From Chelativorans alearensis (GTDB lineage: Bacteria; Pseudomonadota; Alphaproteobacteria; Rhizobiales; Rhizobiaceae), in assembly GCF_010993735.1 (NCBI RefSeq), contig NZ_WQNI01000005.1:64501-128500 (forward strand): a stretch of DNA of 64,000 bases, read 5' to 3'. Made by a program: the position numbers and the translations under genes. Shown here piece after piece: positions 7,244 to 16,074 of the stretch. The notes beneath the pieces are model-generated. The model was not told the DNA's origin. It did no database searches and was given only the letters and a program-made list of their open reading frames with translations. Numbering within the stretch: the stretch's first letter is position 1; every line of letters starts with the position of its first letter.

Positions 7244-8896
7244 CTATAGTCCAAGGCCGACAGGGCGCGTGCGGTGCACGCCCTTCGGCACGAAGGGGAA
7301 GGCCTCCGCGAGGCCCAGGAGGTCGGCGGCAAGATGCAGCACCGACAGCCACATCTCCGTACCTTGCAGGCTGCCCGGCTGGCCGTCCGCGAAGGCGAAG
7401 CCCTCGCCTGGCCGCCAGCGCTCCGGTGCACCCAGGATGACGGCCTCGGCGATCGCTTCGGCTTCTCCGCGGCGGTGATCGGTCTGCTTGAGACAGAGCC
7501 CGAGCGGATGGATGGTGTCGAGCAGATTGCAGGCTGTGTAGGCCGGGCCGGAGAAACCGCCATGATTGCGATGGTTCGCCAAGACCGACTCGATCGCCGC
7601 CTCCGGCCACGGCACCGGCAGTCCGAACTGAGCGTGGGCTCCGCGCGTGAGGCGGTAGAAGCCGTTGACGGGTTGCAGGAGGCCGTCAGCAGCGGTTGCG
7701 CTGCCCCACAGACCGGTGGCGCGGTCGACGTTCATCGCCAACCAGCCGAACAGCACCTCGCGGGCACGGCCGGTGGTGAAATAACGGGCGTTGAAATAGA
7801 GCGCGGTGGCTATGGCGTCGACATGGGCGCCGGCAGACCACGCGTTCGTCTTCCACGGCAGACCTTCGAGCCAGGCGCACAGCGCAGAGGCATCGATCTC
7901 GACTGCGGAGACGGGGTGGAGGGGCCTGGCGCCTAGCACTTCAAGCGCATAGCCGACAGCAAGGACGTTGTAGAGCGCAAGCCCATCGTCGCGCAGGGCC
8001 CTGCCCGGCTCCGGCGGACGATAGGGGTCGGGGAAAAGGCCAGTGGCCGGATCCTGCACGGACTGGAGGCGCTCGATGGTCTTGCCGGCGTCGAGATGCT
8101 CCGGCAGTGCGTCGAAGCCGGCGGCGATCTCGATGGCATCGCACAAGTGCCGCATGCTCATGCGCGCGGTACCGTCGGCCTCCGGCGAGAGGTAGCCTTC
8201 GGCGGTACGGTACTTCGCCAGCACCGCCGGCCATTCGGTAGCGGCGGTACGTCCTATCTTTTCAAGGGCCGTCTCCACCGCGCCGCGGCGGGAGCGGACG
8301 GCAGGATCGCCGCGGCGGCGCACGACCTTTGCCGGAACGCCGGCGACGACGGCCATTTCCGGCACGTCCTTCGTCACCACCGCACCGGCGGCAATCACCG
8401 CGCCACGACGGACCGTGACGCCGTCGACGATGACAGCATTGGCGCCGATCCAAACATCGTCCTCGATGATGATACCCAGCGTCTCGTGCGGTTGCGTATG
8501 GATCGGGCGGTCGGGATCGTCGAAGCCGTGGTTGAAGCCGACGATGGAGACGAGGGAGGCGATGCGCACGCCATCGCCGCAGACGACCTTGCCGGAGATG
8601 CAGGCATAGGGATTGACCGTGCAATGGGCGCCGAATTTGACATCGCCGCGCACCAGGGCATGGCCGGCGATCCAGGCGTGCTCTCCGAGGACAAGGCGAT
8701 CAGTGAAGATGCGCGCCTCGACCGCCACATAAGCCGTGTCGGCGATGCTGGCGCCGGCGTCGCGCACAAGCCTTTTCTTGCGGGCGCGGTGGGCGGGGCT
8801 ATCGATATCAGCCGGCGTGCGCTCCCAGGTGAGGAATTGCAGGCGCGCCTCGTGCCCCTCCGCCACTTCGCTCCGAACACACTCGGCCTCACTCAT
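7244..8896 (-). CDS. Hexapeptide-repeat acyltransferase fused to a helical C-terminal domain
   Basis: A 550-residue two-part protein. Residues about 45-205 are a left-handed beta-helix of hexapeptide repeats ending in the acetyltransferase signature (DDVWIGANAVI, GAVVTKDVP, GVPAKVVRRR), like maltose/galactoside O-acetyltransferases. Residues about 215-550 form a separate, mainly helical domain with repeated aromatic-rich segments (TGLFPDPYRPPEP, TGLWGSATAADG, NHGGFSG) reminiscent of alpha/alpha-toroid sugar enzymes; I cannot name that family. Start and stop overlap neighbours: ATGA with the dehydrogenase upstream, and a ten-base gap to the ThuA gene. It probably acetylates or otherwise processes an imported sugar; this is inference. 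Confidence 0.75.
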   Translation of the reverse strand: MSEAECVRSEVAEGHEARLQFLTWERTPADIDSPAHRARKKRLVRDAGASIADTAYVAVEARIFTDRLVLGEHAWIAGHALVRGDVKFGAHCTVNPYACISGKVVCGDGVRIASLVSIVGFNHGFDDPDRPIHTQPHETLGIIIEDDVWIGANAVIVDGVTVRRGAVIAAGAVVTKDVPEMAVVAGVPAKVVRRRGDPAVRSRRGAVETALEKIGRTAATEWPAVLAKYRTAEGYLSPEADGTARMSMRHLCDAIEIAAGFDALPEHLDAGKTIERLQSVQDPATGLFPDPYRPPEPGRALRDDGLALYNVLAVGYALEVLGARPLHPVSAVEIDASALCAWLEGLPWKTNAWSAGAHVDAIATALYFNARYFTTGRAREVLFGWLAMNVDRATGLWGSATAADGLLQPVNGFYRLTRGAHAQFGLPVPWPEAAIESVLANHRNHGGFSGPAYTACNLLDTIHPLGLCLKQTDHRRGEAEAIAEAVILGAPERWRPGEGFAFADGQPGSLQGTEMWLSVLHLAADLLGLAEAFPFVPKGVHRTRPVGLGL

Positions 8897-9903
8897 GCCA
8901 GCCGCTCCAGGATATGCGGCTCGATCGCGTAGAGAAGCGGTTCGCCGGCGACGAAGCGCTCGATCTCCTCGACGGCCATCTGGCCGAGCCGCAGACGCTC
9001 AAGCCCGGCCGCGCCCGCCACGTGCGGCGTGAGGAAGACGTTGGGGAGCGTGTAGAAGGCAGAGCCGGGTGGCGGGATCTCCGGGTCCGTGACATCGACC
9101 ACCGCCTGGATGCGGCCGGTTTCGAGTTCCGCGAGAAGGGCGGCCTCGTCGACCAGCGCGCCGCGCGCCGTATTGATGAAGGTGGCACCGTCTCGCATCA
9201 GCTTCAATTCGCGCGCGCCGATCATCTGGTGGGTGGTGGCAAGCGAGGGGGCGTGGAGGGAGACGATGTCGGCGCGGGCGAGGAGGTCGTCGAGATTGGT
9301 GATCTCGGCGAGGCGGGCGACGGGGTCAGTGCCATCGACATAGGGATCGGCCAGGAGAACCTCGACCTCCAGCAACCCGAGGAGGGCGGCCACCTTGCGC
9401 CCGATACGCGAAGCGCCGACGAGGCCGACGGTGCGACGATAATTGCCGATCGGCTCATCCATCAGATCCCAGACGGAGCGGCGGGAAGGGTCGGCGCGGT
9501 AGAGATCGCGCAGGCCGAAGATGCGCTTGTTTGCAAAGATGATGGCGGCGAGCGTGAATTCGGCGACCGGTACGGCGTTGGCTTCCGCCGCGTGGGTGAC
9601 GGCGACGCCGGCCTCGAAGACGGCGGGGTCGAGCGTATATTTGACGGTGCCCGCGGCGTGGGCGACGAGGCGGAGATCCGGCATTGCCGCCAGCACCTCG
9701 GGCGAAACGAAGGGGCAGCCCCAGCCGGTCACCAGGATTTCCGTCTGCCGCAGGAGATCGCGCGCGGCATTGCTGGAGAATTCCTCCAGCGGTGCCGTGG
9801 AGAGGATATCGCAGCTTTGGCCGAGCCGGGCGAGCAGACGCTCGTCGAAGACGTGTCGCGTCCTGCTCGGCGCCATGGCGAAGACGAGTTTTGGCCGCAT
9901 CAA
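8893..9903 (-). CDS. D-isomer-specific 2-hydroxyacid dehydrogenase family protein
   Basis: A 336-residue NAD(P)-dependent oxidoreductase of the D-2-hydroxyacid dehydrogenase family. The Rossmann motif is atypical (VGASRIGR; the usual second glycine is serine). The catalytic set is present: R in NTARGALVDE, E in DVTDPEIPP, and H in LTPHVAGAAG. It overlaps the acyltransferase gene by four bases and the DUF2264 gene upstream by four bases, so it is translationally coupled within the operon. In this setting it probably acts on a sugar-derived 2-hydroxy or keto acid; the true substrate cannot be read from sequence. Confidence 0.9.
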   Translation of the reverse strand: MMRPKLVFAMAPSRTRHVFDERLLARLGQSCDILSTAPLEEFSSNAARDLLRQTEILVTGWGCPFVSPEVLAAMPDLRLVAHAAGTVKYTLDPAVFEAGVAVTHAAEANAVPVAEFTLAAIIFANKRIFGLRDLYRADPSRRSVWDLMDEPIGNYRRTVGLVGASRIGRKVAALLGLLEVEVLLADPYVDGTDPVARLAEITNLDDLLARADIVSLHAPSLATTHQMIGARELKLMRDGATFINTARGALVDEAALLAELETGRIQAVVDVTDPEIPPPGSAFYTLPNVFLTPHVAGAAGLERLRLGQMAVEEIERFVAGEPLLYAIEPHILERLA

Positions 9904-11759
9904 AATCTCTCCGGCACCTGGATGGCGCTGACTTCGATGCCCTCGCTGGCGAAAAGGCGTTCGAGCGCGGCGAGGTCGGGCGGTGGGGGTGGACTGGCGA
10001 GTGCGGCCTTGGTGTCACCGCCCGCAGGCAGCGCCATGGCTGCCGTCACGAGCAGGGTGGTGCCGGCAGGTATCTCCCCCCGCAACTGCGGCACGATGGT
10101 CTTGGCGGAAATCAGATTGGTGTTGGGCATCGCGCGGTGCGCACGTCCGGCCCGCTTTGCCCCCTCCGAAAGATCGAGGATGACACTCAGGTCCGTGGTG
10201 GAGTGGGCGAGCGCCCTGCCCTCGCCCTCCTCGCGGGTATCGGCGTCGAGATCGGCGCGGGCGATGGCGAAGCCGCCCTCGGTGGCATGGAGCGGCCGCG
10301 GCGTTTCAATTCGGTGAACGCGGATATGCCAGGGATTGGCCGGCACCAGCCAGGTTTCGACCGTCACATCACCCCATGGCTTCCATTTGCCGTAGAGGGT
10401 ATCGCCGGCGATCAGCGCCGCCTCATTGCTTTCGCGCACGCGGTAATGCCGGCCATTGTCGGAAAGGCCGATCATGCCGTCGAAGGCGGCGTTGGCATAG
10501 GCGCGCTCATCGCTCTCGACCGAGAAGCCGTAGCGCGAGGAATAGGCAAACTTGGCGTATTTCTCGGCACCGAAGCGCATCTGGTAGTTCTGCTGGCCTG
10601 AAGAAAGCGCCACCACATTGCCGGGCGTGTGCATCATCACCATGCCCGGATGCTTGAGCGGCACCGGCTCCCGTGGGGTAACGGCAGGGGCCTCCTCCGC
10701 CTGCCAAAACGGGTGGCTCTCGGGTAGAGCCAGGGGGAGGAAAGCCTTCAGCGCCCAATAGGGGGAGCCGGCGGAGTTGTAGTTTTCGCTCATAAGAAGG
10801 TTCGGATAGCCATAGCCGACCGACAGCACGCCGTCGCGGTCGGCTATGGGATGCCGTGCCCACCAGCGCAGGTGGCGCATGTAGTGGCCCTTGATCTCGG
10901 CCCAGGGCAGCGCCTCCAGATCGGCGAAGGCATACGCGCCCCAGATGCCGGCGCAGGCGAAGCGGTAGATGAGGCTGCGGCCAAAGGCGAGCGCCCCGCC
11001 GTCCTCGTCGTACCAGTGGCGGATATCGCGGGCGAATTGTTCGGCCCGCGCGCGGTAGCGGGCGGTGCGTTCCCCGTCGCCCTTGGCAAGCCTGGCATAG
11101 ATCAGGCCGTAGAAGTGCATGGCGAAGGGGATGTAATGGTCGATGCGGCGCACATTCCCATCGCGGTACCAGCCGTCGCCGAGATAGAAGCCGTCAAGTT
11201 CCTCGAGGTATCTTTCCGTCAGCTCGCGGTCGAAGCCGACGCCCACCTCTTCCAGCCCGAGATCGACGAGGATGCGGAAGAACTTCCAGTTGTTGTCGGC
11301 ATAGTCGAAGCGGCGGATATGCGTCAGATAGGCGGCGACGTTCTTCTTCGCCCGCTCGGGGAGCGGCTCCCAGACGAGATGGGGCACCATCTTCAGCGTG
11401 AAGCCGATTGCCGCCATCTCGACCATGCGCTGGTCCCTGTCGTTCACCTCGCCCCAGTATTCGGGGTGGTCGGGGTCCATGCCGTTGGCAAGGCCTTCGC
11501 GATAGAGTGCCCAGCGGTCGAAACGACCACCACCGGCGGCCAGTGGAGCAAGCCCCCAGAGCGGGCGGGCGAAGCCTTCGACATCCGCTGCGATACGGTC
11601 GAAATGCGCGGCAGCAGCAGTGAGGCGCACGCGGGCGCCGCCTTCGGAGAAGAACGGCAGCAACGGATTGAACAGGTCGTGCAGCGCCTTTTCGACATCG
11701 GCGCGGATCTTCAGCGGGTTGCCGGCGAGCGGATTGGCGCGTGAGGGGTCGTAGGTCAT
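9900..11759 (-). CDS. DUF2264 domain protein
   Basis: A 619-residue protein matching the DUF2264 family over its length. The N-terminal half is helical with conserved blocks such as NPEYWGEV-like HPEYWGEVNDRDQRMVE, FDYADNNWKFFR, and DGWYRDG; the middle holds GYGYPNLLMSENYNS and SPYWALKAFLPLALPE; the C-terminal half is beta-rich. The layout (helical toroid plus beta domain) resembles polysaccharide lyases and hydrolases, so a role in cleaving an oligosaccharide is plausible but unproven. There is no signal peptide, suggesting cytoplasmic action on imported material. The ATG overlaps the stop of the upstream ATPase (ATGA). Confidence 0.88.
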   Translation of the reverse strand: MTYDPSRANPLAGNPLKIRADVEKALHDLFNPLLPFFSEGGARVRLTAAAAHFDRIAADVEGFARPLWGLAPLAAGGGRFDRWALYREGLANGMDPDHPEYWGEVNDRDQRMVEMAAIGFTLKMVPHLVWEPLPERAKKNVAAYLTHIRRFDYADNNWKFFRILVDLGLEEVGVGFDRELTERYLEELDGFYLGDGWYRDGNVRRIDHYIPFAMHFYGLIYARLAKGDGERTARYRARAEQFARDIRHWYDEDGGALAFGRSLIYRFACAGIWGAYAFADLEALPWAEIKGHYMRHLRWWARHPIADRDGVLSVGYGYPNLLMSENYNSAGSPYWALKAFLPLALPESHPFWQAEEAPAVTPREPVPLKHPGMVMMHTPGNVVALSSGQQNYQMRFGAEKYAKFAYSSRYGFSVESDERAYANAAFDGMIGLSDNGRHYRVRESNEAALIAGDTLYGKWKPWGDVTVETWLVPANPWHIRVHRIETPRPLHATEGGFAIARADLDADTREEGEGRALAHSTTDLSVILDLSEGAKRAGRAHRAMPNTNLISAKTIVPQLRGEIPAGTTLLVTAAMALPAGGDTKAALASPPPPPDLAALERLFASEGIEVSAIQVPERF

Positions 11760-12793
11760 GCTTTGGCAAAGGTCCTTGTGGCGGGCGTTTGCTCGTAGGC
11801 GCCCTTCAGTTCCAGCGTCTCGGCAAAGTGACAGGCCACCTCCGCCTCGCCGACCTTGCGTAGCGCCGGCCTCTCCGCGCGACAGCGGTCTTCGGCGAAA
11901 CGGCAACGGGTGTGGAAGGGACAGCCGGGAGGGCGGCTGCCGAGATAGGGGATCTCGCCACGCACGGTCTTGGCGCGGCGCACCCGGCGGGTGGGGTCGG
12001 CAATCGGTAACGCCTCGAGCAGCACTTCCGTATAGGGATGGCGCGGGCGCTCGAACAGCGCTTCCGTGGGCGCGTTCTCCACCACGTGGCCGAGATACAT
12101 GACCACGACACGGTCGGCGATGTAGTTCACGACACCGAGATCGTGGCTGATGAAGATGTAGGTGAGGCCGAACTCGTCCTTCAGGTCTTCAAGCAGGTTC
12201 AACACCTGCGCCTGAATGGAGACGTCGAGGGCCGACACGGCCTCGTCGGCGATGACAAGCTTGGGGTCGAGCACTAGGGCACGGGCGATGCCGATGCGCT
12301 GGCGCTGGCCGCCGGAGAAGGCGTGCGGGTAGCGCCCCATGGCGTCGGACGGAATACCGACCTTTTCGAGCACGCTGGCAACGCGCTCCTCCAGCTCGTG
12401 ACCCTTGGCGAGACGGTGGATACGCAGCGGCTCGGCGACGATATCGAACACCCGCATATGCGGATTGAGCGAGCTCATCGGATCCTGGAAGATCATGCGG
12501 ATGTCGCGCCGCCAGGGTTTCATAGTTCGCTTGTCGAGCGCCGTCAGCTCCACCGGGTCGTGGCCCGGGGGACGGTAGGTCACCTTGCCCGCCGTCACTG
12601 GCTGTGCCCGTACGATCGAGCGCCCGAGCGTGGTCTTGCCGCAGCCGCTCTCGCCGACCACGGCCAGCGTTTCGCCGGGGGCCACCGAGAGCGTGACGTC
12701 GCAGAGCGCGTCGAGCGTGGTGAGCGGGCCGAACCAGCCGCTGCGGAAGGAGAAGGTCTTGGAAACGTTCTCGACCGAGAGAAGCGCTGTCAT
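11756..12793 (-). CDS. Oligopeptide/oligosaccharide-type ABC transporter ATPase (OppF-like)
   Basis: A 345-residue ATP-binding subunit. Walker A is GESGCGKTTLG, the signature is FSGGQRQRIGIA, and Walker B is KLVIADEAVSALD, with H-loop FISHDLG. The C-terminal zone with cysteines (GCPFHTRCRFAEDRC) is the extension typical of the OppD/OppF family. The start overlaps the OppD-like stop in an ATGA junction. It pairs with the OppD-like ATPase and the two permeases to import the ligand captured by the binding protein at 16075-18015. Confidence 0.93.
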   Translation of the reverse strand: MTALLSVENVSKTFSFRSGWFGPLTTLDALCDVTLSVAPGETLAVVGESGCGKTTLGRSIVRAQPVTAGKVTYRPPGHDPVELTALDKRTMKPWRRDIRMIFQDPMSSLNPHMRVFDIVAEPLRIHRLAKGHELEERVASVLEKVGIPSDAMGRYPHAFSGGQRQRIGIARALVLDPKLVIADEAVSALDVSIQAQVLNLLEDLKDEFGLTYIFISHDLGVVNYIADRVVVMYLGHVVENAPTEALFERPRHPYTEVLLEALPIADPTRRVRRAKTVRGEIPYLGSRPPGCPFHTRCRFAEDRCRAERPALRKVGEAEVACHFAETLELKGAYEQTPATRTFAKA

Positions 12794-13830
12794 GCCGGTA
12801 CCTCCGCCTTCCGGGCGCCCTCGGTGAGGAGATGGCAGCGCGCCACGTGATTGCCGACGGGCGTACGATCGGGCTTCGTGCCGGCGCACGGCTCGAAGGC
12901 GTAGGGGCAACGGCTCGTGAAGGAGCAGCCCTCGGGCCGGTCCTTCGCCGAGGGCACGGTGCCCTTGATCGGCGACAGACGCTGGCGCTCCTTCTTGCGG
13001 GCGATGGTCGGGATCGACCGCATCAGTGCCTGCGTATAGGGATGGCGCGGAGCGCGGAAGACGTCGAAGACGTCTCCCTGTTCCACCACGTCGCCCAGAT
13101 ACATCACCGCCACCTCGTCGGCGATCTCCGCCACCACACCGAGGTCGTGGGTGATGAAGAGCATGGCCATGCCGTAGTCCTCCTGTAGTTCCTTGAGGAG
13201 ATCGAGGATCTGCGCCTGGGTGGTCATGTCGAGGGCGGTGGTCGGTTCGTCGGCGATCAGCAGCGCCGGCTTGCAAGCGAGCGCCATGGCGATCATGGCG
13301 CGCTGGCGCAAGCCGCCGGAGAGCTGGAAGGGATAGGAGTTGGCGCGCTCGTGTGGGCCGGGAACGCCCACCTGGTCGAGAAGGCTCACCGTGCGCTCGC
13401 GCGCTTCCCTCGGCTTCAGTCCCTCGTGCAGCGTGATCATCTCGTCGATCTGGTCGCCGACCGTGTGAACCGGCGACAGGGAGCTCATCGGCTCCTGAAA
13501 GATCATGGCGATCTGATTGCCGCGGATTTTGCGCAGGGCCAGGCTGTCGGATTTGAGGGCGGCGATGTCGACGGTCTCTTCGCCCGGCGGGGAAAAGAGG
13601 ATGCGGCCGCGGCCGATGACGGCATTCTGGTCGTTGAGGTGCAGGACGGCCCGCGCCGTGACGGACTTTCCGCAGCCGCTTTCGCCGACAAGGCATAGCG
13701 TCTTGCCGGGGCTGAGCGCGAGGTCCACCTGGCGCACGGCGACGATGTCCGCCTCGTCCGGGGACGAGAAGGCGATCTCGACGTCCTCGATCTTGAGAAG
13801 CGGCCTATCGGCCATAGGGGTCTGCGGCAT
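12790..13830 (-). CDS. Oligopeptide/oligosaccharide-type ABC transporter ATPase (OppD-like)
   Basis: An ATP-binding subunit of about 346 residues with Walker [12 protein letters not shown], signature [12 protein letters not shown], Walker [14 protein letters not shown] and the OppD-type C-terminal cysteine zone ([15 protein letters not shown]). I start at [10 protein letters not shown] because a GGAGA tract lies 11 bases upstream; the internal ATG at 13815 is an alternative. The start lies within the end of the permease gene, so the two overlap by about 26 bases. It forms the second nucleotide-binding subunit of the island's transporter. Confidence 0.9.
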   Translation of the reverse strand: MPQTPMADRPLLKIEDVEIAFSSPDEADIVAVRQVDLALSPGKTLCLVGESGCGKSVTARAVLHLNDQNAVIGRGRILFSPPGEETVDIAALKSDSLALRKIRGNQIAMIFQEPMSSLSPVHTVGDQIDEMITLHEGLKPREARERTVSLLDQVGVPGPHERANSYPFQLSGGLRQRAMIAMALACKPALLIADEPTTALDMTTQAQILDLLKELQEDYGMAMLFITHDLGVVAEIADEVAVMYLGDVVEQGDVFDVFRAPRHPYTQALMRSIPTIARKKERQRLSPIKGTVPSAKDRPEGCSFTSRCPYAFEPCAGTKPDRTPVGNHVARCHLLTEGARKAEVPA

Positions 13831-14941
13831 CGCGAAGTCCGTCTCCAAGGAAGTTGAGGGCGAGGATGGCCACCACCACGGCGACACCGGGCAGGAGCAG
13901 CCATGGCGCACTGGCGAGCGTGCGGATGTTCTGCGCCTCCTGAAGCAGTGTACCCCAGCTGACGATAGGCGCCTGCAGGCCGAGACCGAGGAAGGAAAGC
14001 GCCGTCTCCGCCAGGATCATGCCGGGAATCGCGAGGGTGGCCGCCGCGATGATATGGCTCATGAAGTTCGGCACCATGTGACGGGTGATCACGCGCCAGT
14101 CGCTGGCTCCGTCGAGCCTTGCGGCGGTGACGAAATCCTCCGTGCGCAGCGCCAGGAAGCGCCCACGAACCACACGCGCGAGCTCCGTCCAGCCGACGAG
14201 CGAAAGGATGACGGTGATTGCGAAATAGGTCTGCAGCGATGACCAGTCGCGCGGCAATGCAGCGGCAAGCCCCAGCCACAGCGGAATCGTGGGAAGCGAG
14301 CGGATGAACTCGATGACGCGCTGGACGACACTGTCGAACCAGCCGCCATAATAGCCGGAGAAGCCGCCGATGATGACGCCGAAGACGAGGCTCAGTACCA
14401 CGCCGATGAGGCCGATGGAGAGCGAGATGCGCGTGCCGTGGATGAGGCGGCTCAGAAGGTCGCGCCCCAGCCGGTCGGCGCCGAGGATATAGAGGGGCGC
14501 CCGCCGCTCGGTTGTTCCGAACAGCTTGACGTCCATGGGGATGATGCCGAGGAGCCGGTACGGCTCCGCCTCGACGAAGAAATTGATTGGATGCTTGACG
14601 TCGCGGTCGACGACGAAGGTGCGACGCAGCGCGGCCGGATCGATCTCGGACTTGTAACCGTAGACGAAGGGCCGGAAGGTCCAGTTCCCCTCCTCATCCC
14701 TATCGGTGAAGTGGATGCCTTGCGGTGCGGCATAGGTGTAGCGCGGGTTGTAGGCGGACGGCTCGAAGGGGGCCAGAAACTCGGCGAAGAGCGCAATGAA
14801 ATAGAAGAGGCCGACGATCCACAGGCTCCACACCGCAAGCCGGTGCTGGCGGAAGCGCCGCCACATGAGCGCCGCCTGGGACTCCTGCGAACGCTTGATC
14901 TCCGGTGGCGCTGTATCCTCTGTCAAGGCTTCGGCGGTCAT
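13805..14941 (-). CDS. ABC transporter permease (OppC-like)
   Basis: A 378-residue inner-membrane permease. A hydrophilic N-terminus and one membrane helix (about 38-60) are followed by a large periplasmic insertion of about 110 residues before the core five helices. Such an insertion is common in Opp-family permeases for larger or glycan ligands. The ATPase-contact EAA motif is AARLDGASDWRVITRH. Start and stop are both coupled: ATGA with the OppB-like permease upstream and overlap with the OppD-like ATPase downstream. Confidence 0.92.
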   Translation of the reverse strand: MTAEALTEDTAPPEIKRSQESQAALMWRRFRQHRLAVWSLWIVGLFYFIALFAEFLAPFEPSAYNPRYTYAAPQGIHFTDRDEEGNWTFRPFVYGYKSEIDPAALRRTFVVDRDVKHPINFFVEAEPYRLLGIIPMDVKLFGTTERRAPLYILGADRLGRDLLSRLIHGTRISLSIGLIGVVLSLVFGVIIGGFSGYYGGWFDSVVQRVIEFIRSLPTIPLWLGLAAALPRDWSSLQTYFAITVILSLVGWTELARVVRGRFLALRTEDFVTAARLDGASDWRVITRHMVPNFMSHIIAAATLAIPGMILAETALSFLGLGLQAPIVSWGTLLQEAQNIRTLASAPWLLLPGVAVVVAILALNFLGDGLRDAADPYGR

Positions 14942-15933
14942 CGGGCGCCTCCGTGGCGGATGCGTGGGTCGAGCCAGGCCAGGATCAGATCGGAGATCAG
15001 CGTGCCGATGACGGTGAGCACGCCCAAGAGCATGATGATGGTGCCGGCCAGATACATATCCTGGCTGGTGAGCGAGCGCAGGAGAAGCGGGCCGGCCGTC
15101 GGCAGGTTCATCACCACCGAGACGATGACCGAGGAGGAGACCAGCGTCGGCAGAAGCCAGCCGATGGTCGAGACCAGCGGGTTGAGCGCGACGCGCACCG
15201 GATATTTGACGATCACCTTCCACTCGGGCAAGCCCTTGGAGCGTGCGGTGGTGACGTAGGGTTTCTTCAGCTCGTCGAGCAGATTGGCGCGCATGATGCG
15301 AATGAGCTGAGCCGTGCCGGCGGTGGCAAGCACGATGATCGGCGCCCAGGCATAGGTAAGGAAATCCCAAAGCCGTGGCAGGCTCCAGTGGGCGCGCTCG
15401 AACGCCGGCGAGAACAGGCCGCCGAGCGTCGTGCCAAACCAGACATAGGTGAGATACATCAGCACCAGGGCGAAGAGGAAGTTCGGCACGGCAAGGCCGA
15501 GAAAGCCGAACACGGTGGCCAGATAGTCGCCGAGGGAATATTTGCGCACGGCCGCATAGATGCCGATGGGCAGCGCGACCAGCCACATGACGAGCACGGC
15601 CAGGCCCTCGAGCAGGATGGAATTACCAAGCCGGCCCCAGATCAGCTCCGTCACCGGCCGCTTCCATTCAAAGCTGCTACCGAAATCGCCATGCGCGAGG
15701 ATGCCCGAAATCCATTTCCAATACTGGACGAGGAAAGGATCGCCGAGAGAGTATTGTCGGCGCAGCGCCTCGAGCTCTGCCGGGGAGACGCGCTCGCCCT
15801 GGGCACTGAGCTCGGCCATATAGGCGGTCAGGTAATCGCCCGGCGGCAGCTGTATAATGGCGAAGGCCACGAAGGAGATGGCCCAGACGGTCAGCACGAT
15901 CGAGATCAGCCGGCCGACGAGAAAGCGGAGCAT
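14938..15933 (-). CDS. ABC transporter permease (OppB-like)
   Basis: A 331-residue permease with the OppB layout: an N-terminal helix starting MLRFLVGRLISIVLT, a periplasmic loop, then about five core helices. The EAA loop reads TTARSKGLPEWKVIVKY. It is separated from the binding-protein gene by about 140 bases containing a strong hairpin (16040-16059), and is coupled to the OppC-like gene by a four-base overlap. Confidence 0.93.
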   Translation of the reverse strand: MLRFLVGRLISIVLTVWAISFVAFAIIQLPPGDYLTAYMAELSAQGERVSPAELEALRRQYSLGDPFLVQYWKWISGILAHGDFGSSFEWKRPVTELIWGRLGNSILLEGLAVLVMWLVALPIGIYAAVRKYSLGDYLATVFGFLGLAVPNFLFALVLMYLTYVWFGTTLGGLFSPAFERAHWSLPRLWDFLTYAWAPIIVLATAGTAQLIRIMRANLLDELKKPYVTTARSKGLPEWKVIVKYPVRVALNPLVSTIGWLLPTLVSSSVIVSVVMNLPTAGPLLLRSLTSQDMYLAGTIIMLLGVLTVIGTLISDLILAWLDPRIRHGGAR

Positions 15934-16039
15934 TGGAGCGGACTCCGTTTGTTGAGATCAAGGGGTGCCGAGGGCGGCGAGAGCCGGGAGGAGGACCAAG
16001 CCCCCGCCGCCACTCAGGATCCGGCCGCAGCCGGTGCTC

Positions 16040-16059
16040 CGCGCCGGAGAGCCGGCGCG
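16040..16059 (-). other. Intercistronic hairpin between binding protein and permease genes
   Basis: A perfect 8-bp GC stem (CGCGCCGG/CCGGCGCG) with loop AGAG sits just downstream of the binding-protein stop and ahead of the permease. No T-tract follows. Hairpins in this position usually protect the upstream mRNA or attenuate downstream transcription, giving more binding protein than membrane parts. Confidence 0.5.
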
Positions 16060-16074
16060 AAGCGGAACGCATGA

